Source: Verrucomicrobiaceae bacterium (GTDB lineage: Bacteria > Verrucomicrobiota > Verrucomicrobiia > Verrucomicrobiales > Verrucomicrobiaceae). Taken from it: 62,246 bases of DNA. Made by a program: the position numbers and the translations under genes. Where the stretch lies: positions 1 through 62,246 of the forward strand of contig CANIBP010000039.1 of NCBI GenBank assembly GCA_947466075.1, given 5' to 3'. Numbering within the stretch: position 1 is the stretch's first letter; every line of letters begins with the position of its first letter. Below are positions 1 through 7,262 of the stretch, in pieces. Under the pieces are notes generated by a model. The model was not told the origin of the DNA. It did no database searches and saw nothing but the letters and a program-made list of their open reading frames with translations.

Positions 1-91
1 CTTCCTGCAGGCTGACCGCCTGTTCTCTGAAGGCGGCGTCATACTGCGCAGGGCGCACTCGGTTCTCAGTAGGTTCTATCGTTCGGTTCAT
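1..91 (-). CDS. IS3-family transposase OrfA, N-terminal part (runs off the left edge)
   Basis: Reading the minus strand from the ATG at 91, the first 30 residues begin MNRTIEPTENR and continue with YDAAFREQAVSL. The latter resembles the opening of IS3/IS911-type OrfA proteins, where a (Y/F)-x-x-(E/A)-F-(R/K)-x-x-A-V motif starts the helix-turn-helix that binds the IS ends. The rest lies outside the window. The matching terminal repeat is just upstream at 118-137, and the C-terminus of an OrfB in the same orientation is at the other end of the window, so family and orientation agree. Only 91 bases are visible, so the exact IS cannot be named. Confidence 0.75.
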   Translation of the reverse strand, partial: MNRTIEPTENRVRPAQYDAAFREQAVSLQE

Positions 92-117
92 GGGACACTG
101 TTCCTAGTTCAGGTTGG

Positions 118-140
118 TTTTCGTGTCCGCCTTTTCGGCA
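118..140 (-). repeat. Terminal inverted repeat of the left IS3-family element
   Basis: Read on the minus strand, bases 137-118 give CGAAAAGGCGGACACGAAAA. This matches 17 of 20 positions of the sequence at 62111-62130 read on the plus strand, which lies just outside an OrfB end. The element probably ends near base 140, where the minus strand begins with TG as is usual for IS3-family tips. The exact tip is uncertain. Confidence 0.7.
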
Positions 141-359
141 CAAGCTCAGAAGAACGGGAACTTTACGTTGCGGACAGACACCGGGCTGGTGTTTGGCGAT
201 GGATCGGCGATCACAACGGCAGGTCCGCAAGAGCATTAGGATTGGAACCTTCGACGAGCCGTTGCGGGGACGGTGACAAGATTCCCGATGGTGCCTACAA
301 CTCTGGCCGAGATGAAATCTTACGTCAACAATCCTTCGATCTGGAACTTCTATCCGTAA
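141..359 (+). pseudogene. Decayed coding remnant of unknown function next to the IS end
   Basis: One frame shows protein-like composition from the IS border to a TAA at 357-359 but is broken by TAG at 237-239. Before the TAG it reads GNFTLRTDTGLVFGDG, a style seen in secreted repeat or tail-fibre-like proteins. After it, the frame ends SYVNNPSIWNFYP. No start codon is available because the upstream part is replaced by the IS. The two halves may come from one gene or from a fusion of two remnants. No family is recognised with confidence; calling it coding is an inference from composition only. Confidence 0.35.
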
Positions 360-401
360 TTGATTCGTCAGGCCCTTCGCAGTGACAGGAACACCTTATG
401 A

Positions 402-757
402 GTGCCACCCGCCGCCGATTTCTTCGTTGTGTTGCCTCCTCCAGCGAACGGCCAGCCTGCCTTCTACGAGACGATGAAGAACACGAATCCCACCTCATCG
501 GCTTGTTTCATGGTCACTTTCACAACGGCCTGCGCGGCTGGGATGATCACCACCCGGTCCACGAGGTCTTGTTCCCGTCGGCGCTCTACAATCAGGATCG
601 CAAGCTGGAAGCGCAGAAGGCACCCGTCTACAATCCAGAGGAGTTTCGCCCCGGCTACACGCAGGTGATCATCGAAAACGGCACGGTGGCCTTGCGGTAT
701 CGCGTGGTCGGCACCGATGGTGAGGTAGAAAAGACGTTACCCATCTCTCCCGCATGA
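402..757 (+). pseudogene. Calcineurin-like metallophosphoesterase, C-terminal remnant with a frameshift
   Basis: Two overlapping frames make up one protein end. The first (frame of 402) reads DFFVVLPPPANGQPAFYETM; near base 486-493 the meaning moves to the frame of 398, which continues HLIGLFHGHFHNGLRGWDDH and runs to the TGA at 755-757. The GHFH segment followed by an aromatic and acidic stretch is typical of the last metal-binding histidines of secreted calcineurin-like phosphoesterases. A single-base deletion explains the frame change. The N-terminal domain is missing altogether, so no active enzyme can be made. The stop overlaps the ATG of the next gene (ATGA), which suggests they once formed an operon. 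Confidence 0.6.
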
Positions 758-2007
758 AAGCCCTTGTTCTCGCTCTCTCATCCATCCTCGTCTCTCTAAC
801 TTCCTCAGCGGCCGACATCAACGTCGAGTCCAACTTTGAGGGCGCTTCCGTCAGCGCCGTTTTGATCGACCAAAGCACTCGAAGCATCAGCTTCATGCCT
901 GGTGGTGATCCTGCGCGTGGCTGGCCGTGCTGGTGGTATTTCAAGGTGAAAGGAATCACGTCGGGAGAGACGATCACGCTGCGGCTGCATGGCTCCACCG
1001 CGACGACTTCGGTGCCAGGCGGGCCTTTGGGGAAGCCGCTCGCGTCATCGTGGGCGATGCCGGAGATGGCGACGATTTCCACGGATGGCAAAACTTGGCT
1101 GCACACGGAAAAGGGCGTGAAGGACGGAGAGATCATGACTTACACGATCAAAGCGGAGGCGGCGTCCGTGTTCGTGGCGTGGGGACCGCCTTACACGCCG
1201 AACACGGCGGCAGAGTTTGTGAAAGCGATGAGCGAGAAGTCGCCTCATGCGAAGGTTGAGGAGTTGTGCCGCTCACGCGAAGGCCGCGCGGTGCCCATGC
1301 TGCATGTGCAGGAGGGCGAGCGCACGAAGGCGCAGCGCTTCGGTGTGTGGGTGCAGGCGCGGCAACATTCGTGGGAGAGCGGATCAAGCTGGGTGGCGCA
1401 GGGATTTGGCGAATGGCTCCTCAGCTATGAGGCGGATGCAGCGTGGCTGCGGCAGCACGCGGAGATTTTCCTCGTGCCGATCATGGACATCGACAATACC
1501 GCGACGGGTAACGGCGGCAAGGACGCGCAGCCGCAGGATCACAATCGCGACTGGTCGCCCCAGCCGCATTGGAACGAAGTCATCGCCGCGCAGAAACAGG
1601 TGAGCGGCTTGATCCAGGAAGGCCGGATGGATGTCTTCCTCGACCTGCACAATCCCGCGCCAGGAGATCCCACGTTCTTCTACATTTTGGAGAGCAGTGC
1701 GCTGAAGGAGCCGATGATCGGCCTGCGAGATCGCTTCATCGAGATGGCCTATGGTCGCATCAGCAAAATCAAGCCGCTCATTCCCATGAGCAACAAACCC
1801 AAAACCACGGGGCCAGCCTATCATCCGCTCTGGCGGCAAATCAGCGCGAACTGGGTGAGCATGAACGGCAATCCGCACACTGTGAGCCTTTGCCTGGAGA
1901 CGATCTGGAACTACAAAAACAGCACCACCGAAGGCTACCGCGCCGTCGGTGCCAATCTCGCCGCCGCGGTGCGCGAGTTTCTGGCAGAGAGGCCAGTGAG
2001 ACCGTGA
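754..2007 (+). CDS. Secreted M14-type zinc carboxypeptidase-like protein
   Basis: The protein has 417 residues with an N-terminal signal peptide (residues 1 to about 20, ending SSAAD). An N-terminal beta domain of about 150 residues is followed by a metallocarboxypeptidase-like domain. The zinc ligands expected for M14 are visible: H205 and E208 in QHSWES, and H299 in DLHNP. E382 in CLETIW sits where the general-base glutamate is expected. The layout (beta domain, then a DHNRDW segment) resembles cytosolic-carboxypeptidase-like (AGBL/M14) enzymes more than pancreatic ones. The likely role is trimming peptides or glycopeptides outside the cytoplasm. The ATG overlaps the stop of the broken phosphoesterase. 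A paralogue with the same layout lies at 3939-5165. Substrate is unknown. Confidence 0.8.
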   Translation: MKALVLALSSILVSLTSSAADINVESNFEGASVSAVLIDQSTRSISFMPGGDPARGWPCWWYFKVKGITSGETITLRLHGSTATTSVPGGPLGKPLASSWAMPEMATISTDGKTWLHTEKGVKDGEIMTYTIKAEAASVFVAWGPPYTPNTAAEFVKAMSEKSPHAKVEELCRSREGRAVPMLHVQEGERTKAQRFGVWVQARQHSWESGSSWVAQGFGEWLLSYEADAAWLRQHAEIFLVPIMDIDNTATGNGGKDAQPQDHNRDWSPQPHWNEVIAAQKQVSGLIQEGRMDVFLDLHNPAPGDPTFFYILESSALKEPMIGLRDRFIEMAYGRISKIKPLIPMSNKPKTTGPAYHPLWRQISANWVSMNGNPHTVSLCLETIWNYKNSTTEGYRAVGANLAAAVREFLAERPVRP

Positions 2008-2078
2008 TGCATGCTGCACTACAGGACTCTCGTATCGTGTTTCCCGAAAAACTTGATATGCACGACCTTCTACCACTG

Positions 2079-3506
2079 ATGAGCGCCACTAGCCCCCGAT
2101 CGTATTCGCTTGCCCTCGTTTTCATCTGCCTAGCTTTCACGATGCCTAGCATCCAGGCGGCAGAACGTTTCGATTGGATGCCTGCTGAAGCCAGTGGCGG
2201 GGAGCTGCGGGCGGAGGACCTTGGCGGCGAGCAGATCATTCCTGAGATCGTGCTCACACACACGCCCAAGCCAACGGCGGATATTTCGAAGTTCACCCGA
2301 GTCTATGAGATCGACTTGAAAAATTTCGCCATCCGCAACGATGGCACGCATCCCCTTGAGACTTCCAATGGGATCAACCAAGCCTTGCAGGATGCAAAGG
2401 CTGTGGGGGCGAACCAGATCGTTTTCCCCAAGGGAACCTATTTGATCAGTGAGACGATTCCGGTAGTCATTGATCACAAAGACACGGTTATCGATCTGAA
2501 TGGTGCGACCTTGCAGATCAACCCCAATGGGCTGCCGAAATACGGCGTGGTGGACTTTATTGATGGGGCAGTGAACGTCCGCTTAACAAACGGCACGCTC
2601 GTGGGCGACAAGGCGACGCATGACTACAAGACCGAGCCTGGAACGCATGAGTGGGGCGCTGGCATTCGTTTCATTGGTGGGAAGAATCTGGAAGTCGATC
2701 ACATCACCTCACGCAACATGACGGGCGATGGGGTCGCCTCGGACTCGCACGGCACGCGCACGCGGCCTGAGTTGCTGGCCAGAATCTTGCACTCCATCTA
2801 TGCCAAAGCACTGGAGCATGGCGCATTCACGGAGCGGGGCGAAAAGCGCGCCAGCACGGAGAAGACGCGGTCGGTCAAGCCATTCGACCTTGCGAAGTGC
2901 GAGGGGCAGTTCGAACTCGGTTACATGGGCGGCTTCATGGGCTATCCCTTCATCAAAGGGCGGGTCTTCCAGTCCTACTTCTATGATTCAGAGATGAAAT
3001 TCATCGGCATGACGAAATGTCTTCAATATCGTAAAGTGATGATTCCTGAGAAGGCCAGATGGATGCATCTGGAGTTCAACCAGTCGGAGATATCTGACAC
3101 GCCCGCTCACGAGGGAGCGAGCAAGGGTGAATGGATCGCGAGAATCACGGATTTTCATCCGCCGGTCGATGTTCACTTCCACCATAATGTGATGACGCAA
3201 AACCGCCGTCTCGGGATGGCCTATTGCGGAGGTCAGAGATGGCTCATCGAGGACAATCTCTTTTCCGAGAACGGCGGAACGAGTCCCGCCTTTGGAGTCG
3301 ATTTCGAGGATGGCTCGGAGTTGATGCAGGACGTGGTCTTTAGGAAGAACAAATTCAAAGGGAACCGCGCAGGCGACCTTGTGGTGTGCGCGGGTAGTGA
3401 ATTGATCTTTGAAGGAAACGAGTTTGAGACATCCGTCGCCATGTGGGGACGCCCGCACAACTATGTCTTTCGTGACAACCACTTCAAAGGCGGCACCGTC
3501 AGCTAG
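2079..3506 (+). CDS. Secreted right-handed beta-helix protein, upstream part before an in-frame stop
   Basis: The protein looks like a pectate-lyase-type beta-helix: a segment GTHPLETSNGINQALQDAK followed by FPKGTYLISETI is the usual cap of polysaccharide lyases and glycosidases of this fold, and later coils repeat N-x-F patterns (DNLFSENGG, FRKNKFKGNRAG, FEGNEFE). The start at 2079 is chosen because it gives a clean signal peptide (MSATSPRSYSLALVFICLAF, cut after QA). A start at 2007 overlapping the previous stop (TGATG) is also possible. The frame stops at TAG 3504-3506 but continues in the same frame to 3899 with matching sequence, so the gene is probably interrupted by a nonsense change. 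Probable role: binding or cleaving an acidic polysaccharide. Confidence 0.72.
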   Translation: MSATSPRSYSLALVFICLAFTMPSIQAAERFDWMPAEASGGELRAEDLGGEQIIPEIVLTHTPKPTADISKFTRVYEIDLKNFAIRNDGTHPLETSNGINQALQDAKAVGANQIVFPKGTYLISETIPVVIDHKDTVIDLNGATLQINPNGLPKYGVVDFIDGAVNVRLTNGTLVGDKATHDYKTEPGTHEWGAGIRFIGGKNLEVDHITSRNMTGDGVASDSHGTRTRPELLARILHSIYAKALEHGAFTERGEKRASTEKTRSVKPFDLAKCEGQFELGYMGGFMGYPFIKGRVFQSYFYDSEMKFIGMTKCLQYRKVMIPEKARWMHLEFNQSEISDTPAHEGASKGEWIARITDFHPPVDVHFHHNVMTQNRRLGMAYCGGQRWLIEDNLFSENGGTSPAFGVDFEDGSELMQDVVFRKNKFKGNRAGDLVVCAGSELIFEGNEFETSVAMWGRPHNYVFRDNHFKGGTVS

Positions 3507-3899
3507 GCCACGAGGACGGGCGTGGCCAGCATCCACGACAATCATTACGAGAACTGCAAGCTCTCCATCGTGTTTGATACCAAGGCCGTGGCTGATGGAC
3601 TCAATCGCAAATCAGGGCAGAAGGTGAGAACACCGCCGCTCATGCTGGAAAATGAAACTCTCCGCAATGTGACCGGCATCACCGGCACCTACTTCGACTT
3701 CAAGAAGTGCAACATCCAGTCCTCCGCTTTCATCGCTGGGAAGGAAACGGGATTGATCCGACTACAAGGTGGCAAGGTGAGCGACTGCTCCATCCTTTAC
3801 GAAGCCGACGGTCCAGACGTGGACGTGAGAATCGCCGGCTTGGAGGGATTGCCCATTGAGTCGGGCCCAGGTCTCAAGCGAAAGAAATCCACGCCGTGA
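3507..3899 (+). pseudogene. Beta-helix protein, downstream part in the same frame after the TAG
   Basis: Directly after the TAG at 3504-3506 the frame continues ATRTGVASIHDNHYENC and further beta-helix-like coils (LENETLRNVTGI, FKKCNIQSSAF) to a TGA at 3897-3899. An ATG does not follow until 3522 is read through a GTG codon, so independent translation is unlikely to give a folded protein. Together with the upstream part it makes a protein of about 606 residues. Either this is a recent nonsense mutation (one base change), stop-codon readthrough, or a sequence error. Confidence 0.65.
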
Positions 3900-3938
3900 T
3901 TGTAGTGATGAGCACTCGCTTTACCATTCTAGCACTCC

Positions 3939-5165
3939 ATGCCCGCACGCCATACTAACTCTTCAGTCATCGCCTGTCTGCTCATGCTGACGGTATCACT
4001 CGCGTTCGCGCAGGATAAAGCCACCCTGGCCATCGATGCCGCCTTTCCTGGCGGGAATATTCTTGTGAGCAAAATCGAGGGCGACACGATCACGCTTGGG
4101 CCAGATAAGCGCGACAGCCTTCTTCCCTGGTTTTATTGGTATTACCGAGTGACCGGCGCAAGCAGGCGCAAGCTCACGTTTGTATTCAGCAAGGACAATG
4201 TCGGTGCCCGTGGCCCTGGCGTGAGTCTGGATGCCGGTAAGACGTGGAAGTGGCTCGGTGCGGATGCGGTGACGGACGGCACCTTTGCATTCACTTTCCC
4301 TGCAAAGGCCGATGACGTGCGATTCTCGGTTGGCATGCCTTACCTTCGTGCGGACTTGGATCAATGCCTGGCCCGACACAAAGACGACTCGTTCCTTCAG
4401 CTCGAGACACTGACGAAGACTCGCAAAGGCCGCGACGTGCCAATCCTGCGCATCGGCGAGAGGAACAAGAAGGCCCGCTATGCCATCGCAATCACCAGCC
4501 GGCATCATTGCTGTGAGATGATGGCCAGCTATGCTGTGGAAGGACTCATCGAAGGGGCCCTTGCGGACGATGCGGCGGGCCGCTGGTTGCGGGCGAATGT
4601 TGAGTTTCTTGTTGTTCCGTTCATGGACACCGATGGAGCCGAGGATGGCGACCAGGGAAAGAACCGCGCGCCATTCGATCACAACCGCGACTACGCCGTC
4701 GCACCGCCGCGCTATCCCGAAGTCGCCGCGTTGAAGGAGCGCCTGCCAGCCTGGAGCGCGGGGCGTCCGCTCGTCTTCCTGGATCTGCACGATCCAGCCC
4801 TGCGCACGGATATTCACGAGACGGTGCATTTTCTCGAACCCGAGGAGCGCGACATGGCCGCACGCATGGACAAGCTCTGCTCTTATCTCGAACGCGACCA
4901 ACAGGGGCCCATTCTTTATCGCAAAGCCCACAACCTGCACTTCGGTGCCGGATACAACACGCACATCGAGCGGCCCTCGCCGTTGAGCGCAGGCTGGGCC
5001 AGATCGTTGTCTAATACCCTCCTCGGTTGCACCGTCGAGATTGCGTATGCCAACGCTGCGGGCTGCGAGGTGAACGCCCATTCCGGCAAAGAACTGGGCC
5101 GCGATATGGCCGTGGCTTTGATGAACTTCCTGCGTGATGCGCCGGAAAACACCGCCACGAAATAG
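3939..5165 (+). CDS. Secreted M14-type zinc carboxypeptidase-like protein (second paralogue)
   Basis: This 408-residue protein has a signal peptide (residues 1-24, cut after AFA) and the same two-part layout as the protein at 754-2007. Zinc ligands H190 and E193 lie in RHHCCEMM and H284 in DLHDP; E367 in TVEIAY is the likely catalytic glutamate. A DHNRDY segment is shared with the paralogue. The H-C-C-E spacing fits the M14 H-x-x-E motif. The gene follows the interrupted beta-helix gene with a 39-base gap and precedes an unknown secreted protein by 12 bases, so it belongs to the same transcription unit. The partner substrate is unknown; two paralogues suggest different peptide specificities. 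Confidence 0.8.
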   Translation: MPARHTNSSVIACLLMLTVSLAFAQDKATLAIDAAFPGGNILVSKIEGDTITLGPDKRDSLLPWFYWYYRVTGASRRKLTFVFSKDNVGARGPGVSLDAGKTWKWLGADAVTDGTFAFTFPAKADDVRFSVGMPYLRADLDQCLARHKDDSFLQLETLTKTRKGRDVPILRIGERNKKARYAIAITSRHHCCEMMASYAVEGLIEGALADDAAGRWLRANVEFLVVPFMDTDGAEDGDQGKNRAPFDHNRDYAVAPPRYPEVAALKERLPAWSAGRPLVFLDLHDPALRTDIHETVHFLEPEERDMAARMDKLCSYLERDQQGPILYRKAHNLHFGAGYNTHIERPSPLSAGWARSLSNTLLGCTVEIAYANAAGCEVNAHSGKELGRDMAVALMNFLRDAPENTATK

Positions 5166-5177
5166 ACGAACATCGCC

Positions 5178-5843
5178 ATGAAACTCCCACTCCTCGTCGC
5201 CGCCGCCTTCACGCTCGCTTCCGCCCGCGCTGACTACCTCACCACCTTCACCATTCCGCCTTACACTCTGGACCAGACCATCCTCGGCGTGGATGGCTGG
5301 AACGACCGGCTACTCATCGAGAAGGGCAAGCCCGACACCATGCGCGTCGTCGCCGTGCGCTGGAACGACTATAAACCCGCGCTGATGATGAAAGACGCGA
5401 ACTTGAAACACCCCTTTGCGCCTACCACGGGCGACAGGGTCAAGATCACCTTCGACCTCGCGATGACCTTTCCTGACAAAGGCGCGCTCAGGCCCTTCCG
5501 CATTGGTTTCAACGGCGCACCTTGCGGTGAGGTTTTCATGGACATGGGAGCGGAGGGTGGACTCGGCTTCCAGGCCGACGGCAGCGGCCGAGGCGGCGTG
5601 GTGGCGCTGAAGAAGGCCGAGGTCAAAATCAACTCGTTCTACACATTCACGGTCGCCATTGATTACGCGAAGCACACTTACGACCTCAGCATCACCGGTG
5701 AGAAACGGGATGGCACACCTTTCCATCACCAAGCAAAGGACGTCGCCTTCGAGTCCAAAGCCAAAACCGTCAGCGACCTCTACATTATCGCAGGCAGCGA
5801 CGTGACTGCCTATCTCGGTTCGATCGCGATTAGGTCGGAGTGA
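5178..5843 (+). CDS. Secreted protein of unknown function, beta-rich
   Basis: The 221-residue product starts with a short signal peptide (MKLPLLVAAAFTLASARA). The rest is beta-rich with alternating hydrophobic residues and could be a concanavalin-like sandwich; phrases such as GFQADGSGRGGVVALKKAEV and INSFYTFTVAIDY are compatible with a LamG-like or DUF1080-like fold, but no diagnostic motif is seen. It starts 12 bases after the carboxypeptidase gene and is followed 40 bases later by the beta-propeller gene, so it is probably co-transcribed. No enzymatic role can be assigned. Confidence 0.7.
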   Translation: MKLPLLVAAAFTLASARADYLTTFTIPPYTLDQTILGVDGWNDRLLIEKGKPDTMRVVAVRWNDYKPALMMKDANLKHPFAPTTGDRVKITFDLAMTFPDKGALRPFRIGFNGAPCGEVFMDMGAEGGLGFQADGSGRGGVVALKKAEVKINSFYTFTVAIDYAKHTYDLSITGEKRDGTPFHHQAKDVAFESKAKTVSDLYIIAGSDVTAYLGSIAIRSE

Positions 5844-5883
5844 ACACCGTTTAGGCCCCAACCACAAACCTTCCGTGACCACT

Positions 5884-7206
5884 ATGAAACATCGAACCCA
5901 CTCACCTCGAAACATTTTGCGCCTTGTCGCGGCAGCGGCACTCGGATTGTTTTCAGCCGCGCCGGTATCCGCCGAGGACTGGCCTGGATTTCGCGGCCCC
6001 ACCGGAATGGGAACGAGCACCGCCACGGGGCTCCCCTTGGAATGGGGCGGCAAGGACGACAAAAACATCCTTTGGAAATCCCCTCTCCCGCCCACAGCCC
6101 ATGAAGGCGAAACGGACCTGAATCCATCAAGTCCGGTCGTCTTCGGAGGCAAGGTATTTGTCACCACCGCGCACTGGCCGAAGGACACGAAAGACCATCG
6201 TGCCGTGCAACCGGAACATCGCGTCGCAGCCTATGACGCGACGACTGGTAAGGCGCTCTGGGACACGGTGGTCGCGCCGGGACCGTGGTGCTTGAAGGAT
6301 TTGCGTGGCGGCTACGCGGTGCCGACTCCCGTCGTTGCCGACGGCCGCGTTTTCGCGCTCTTCGGCTCGTCGATCCTTCACGCGCTCGACCTCGATGGGA
6401 AGCTGCTCTGGTCCCACACGCTGAGCGACCCCGACAAATTCGACGTCGCCCTTGCAAGCAGTCCCGTGGTTTTTTGGGACACCGTGATCCTCCTGCTCGA
6501 CCGCAAGGCACCTGCTGCGAGCATCATCGCTCTCGACGTCGCGACCGGAAAAATGCGCTGGGAGAAAAAGCGTCCAGACACCGACTTCGGCCACATGTCT
6601 CCGGTGCTCACGACCATTGTCGGCAAGCCGCAATTGCTCGCGACAGCGACGCACGCCATGCAAGGGCTCGATCCCGCAAACGGCGAGATTCTCTGGTCCT
6701 GCGATTGGGAGCGGAAGATCTGGCCGGTGTCTTCGCCGGTGATGGCAAACGGGCTCGTCTATGCCATCGGCGGACGCGCCGGGCATCCTGGCATCGTCGT
6801 CGATCCGAGCGGCAGCGGCGATGTCACGGCGACCCATCTCAAATGGAGAATCGGTCCCATGTCGGAAGGCGTGTCGTCACCCGTGGCCTTTGGCGATCTC
6901 GTCTTCCGTCTGAATTCGCCCGGCATCGTGCGCTGCGTCCGCATCGGAAGCAGCGACGAGCTATTCAAAGAACGCCTGCCTAGCGCTAATCCCGACGTAA
7001 GCCCGATCGCCACCGCCGATGGCCGGATCTACTTCGCCACCGCTGGTAAGTCGATCGTGATCAAAGCAGCACCCGACCTGAAAATCCTCGCCGAATCCGA
7101 TCTCGGCGATCCATCCGGCGCAGCGCCTGCCCTTGCGGATGGGAAGATGTTCCTGAAGGGGAAAGTGTTTCTTTATGCGATTGGGAACAAGATCCTTGAG
7201 AAATAA
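5884..7206 (+). CDS. Secreted PQQ-like beta-propeller repeat protein
   Basis: The start at 5884 gives a signal peptide (MKHRTHSPRNILRL, then a hydrophobic stretch cut after VSA). The mature protein opens with EDWPGFRGPTGMG, the usual opening of outer-membrane-biogenesis (BamB) or PQQ-type propellers in Planctomycetes and Verrucomicrobia, followed by repeats with G-x-(V/L)-x-A-(L/Y)-(D)-x-x-T/G-K blocks such as VAAYDATTGKALWDT, IIALDVATGKMRWEKKRP and QGLDPANGEILWSC. There are about seven blades. Such proteins are common and usually of unknown function; there is no heme motif. A GTG start at 5875 would add three residues. Confidence 0.8.
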   Translation: MKHRTHSPRNILRLVAAAALGLFSAAPVSAEDWPGFRGPTGMGTSTATGLPLEWGGKDDKNILWKSPLPPTAHEGETDLNPSSPVVFGGKVFVTTAHWPKDTKDHRAVQPEHRVAAYDATTGKALWDTVVAPGPWCLKDLRGGYAVPTPVVADGRVFALFGSSILHALDLDGKLLWSHTLSDPDKFDVALASSPVVFWDTVILLLDRKAPAASIIALDVATGKMRWEKKRPDTDFGHMSPVLTTIVGKPQLLATATHAMQGLDPANGEILWSCDWERKIWPVSSPVMANGLVYAIGGRAGHPGIVVDPSGSGDVTATHLKWRIGPMSEGVSSPVAFGDLVFRLNSPGIVRCVRIGSSDELFKERLPSANPDVSPIATADGRIYFATAGKSIVIKAAPDLKILAESDLGDPSGAAPALADGKMFLKGKVFLYAIGNKILEK

Positions 7207-7262
7207 ACCGCAGCGTTCTCTCCAGCATCACCCGCGAACCCAACTCAACTGCAATATTCACG

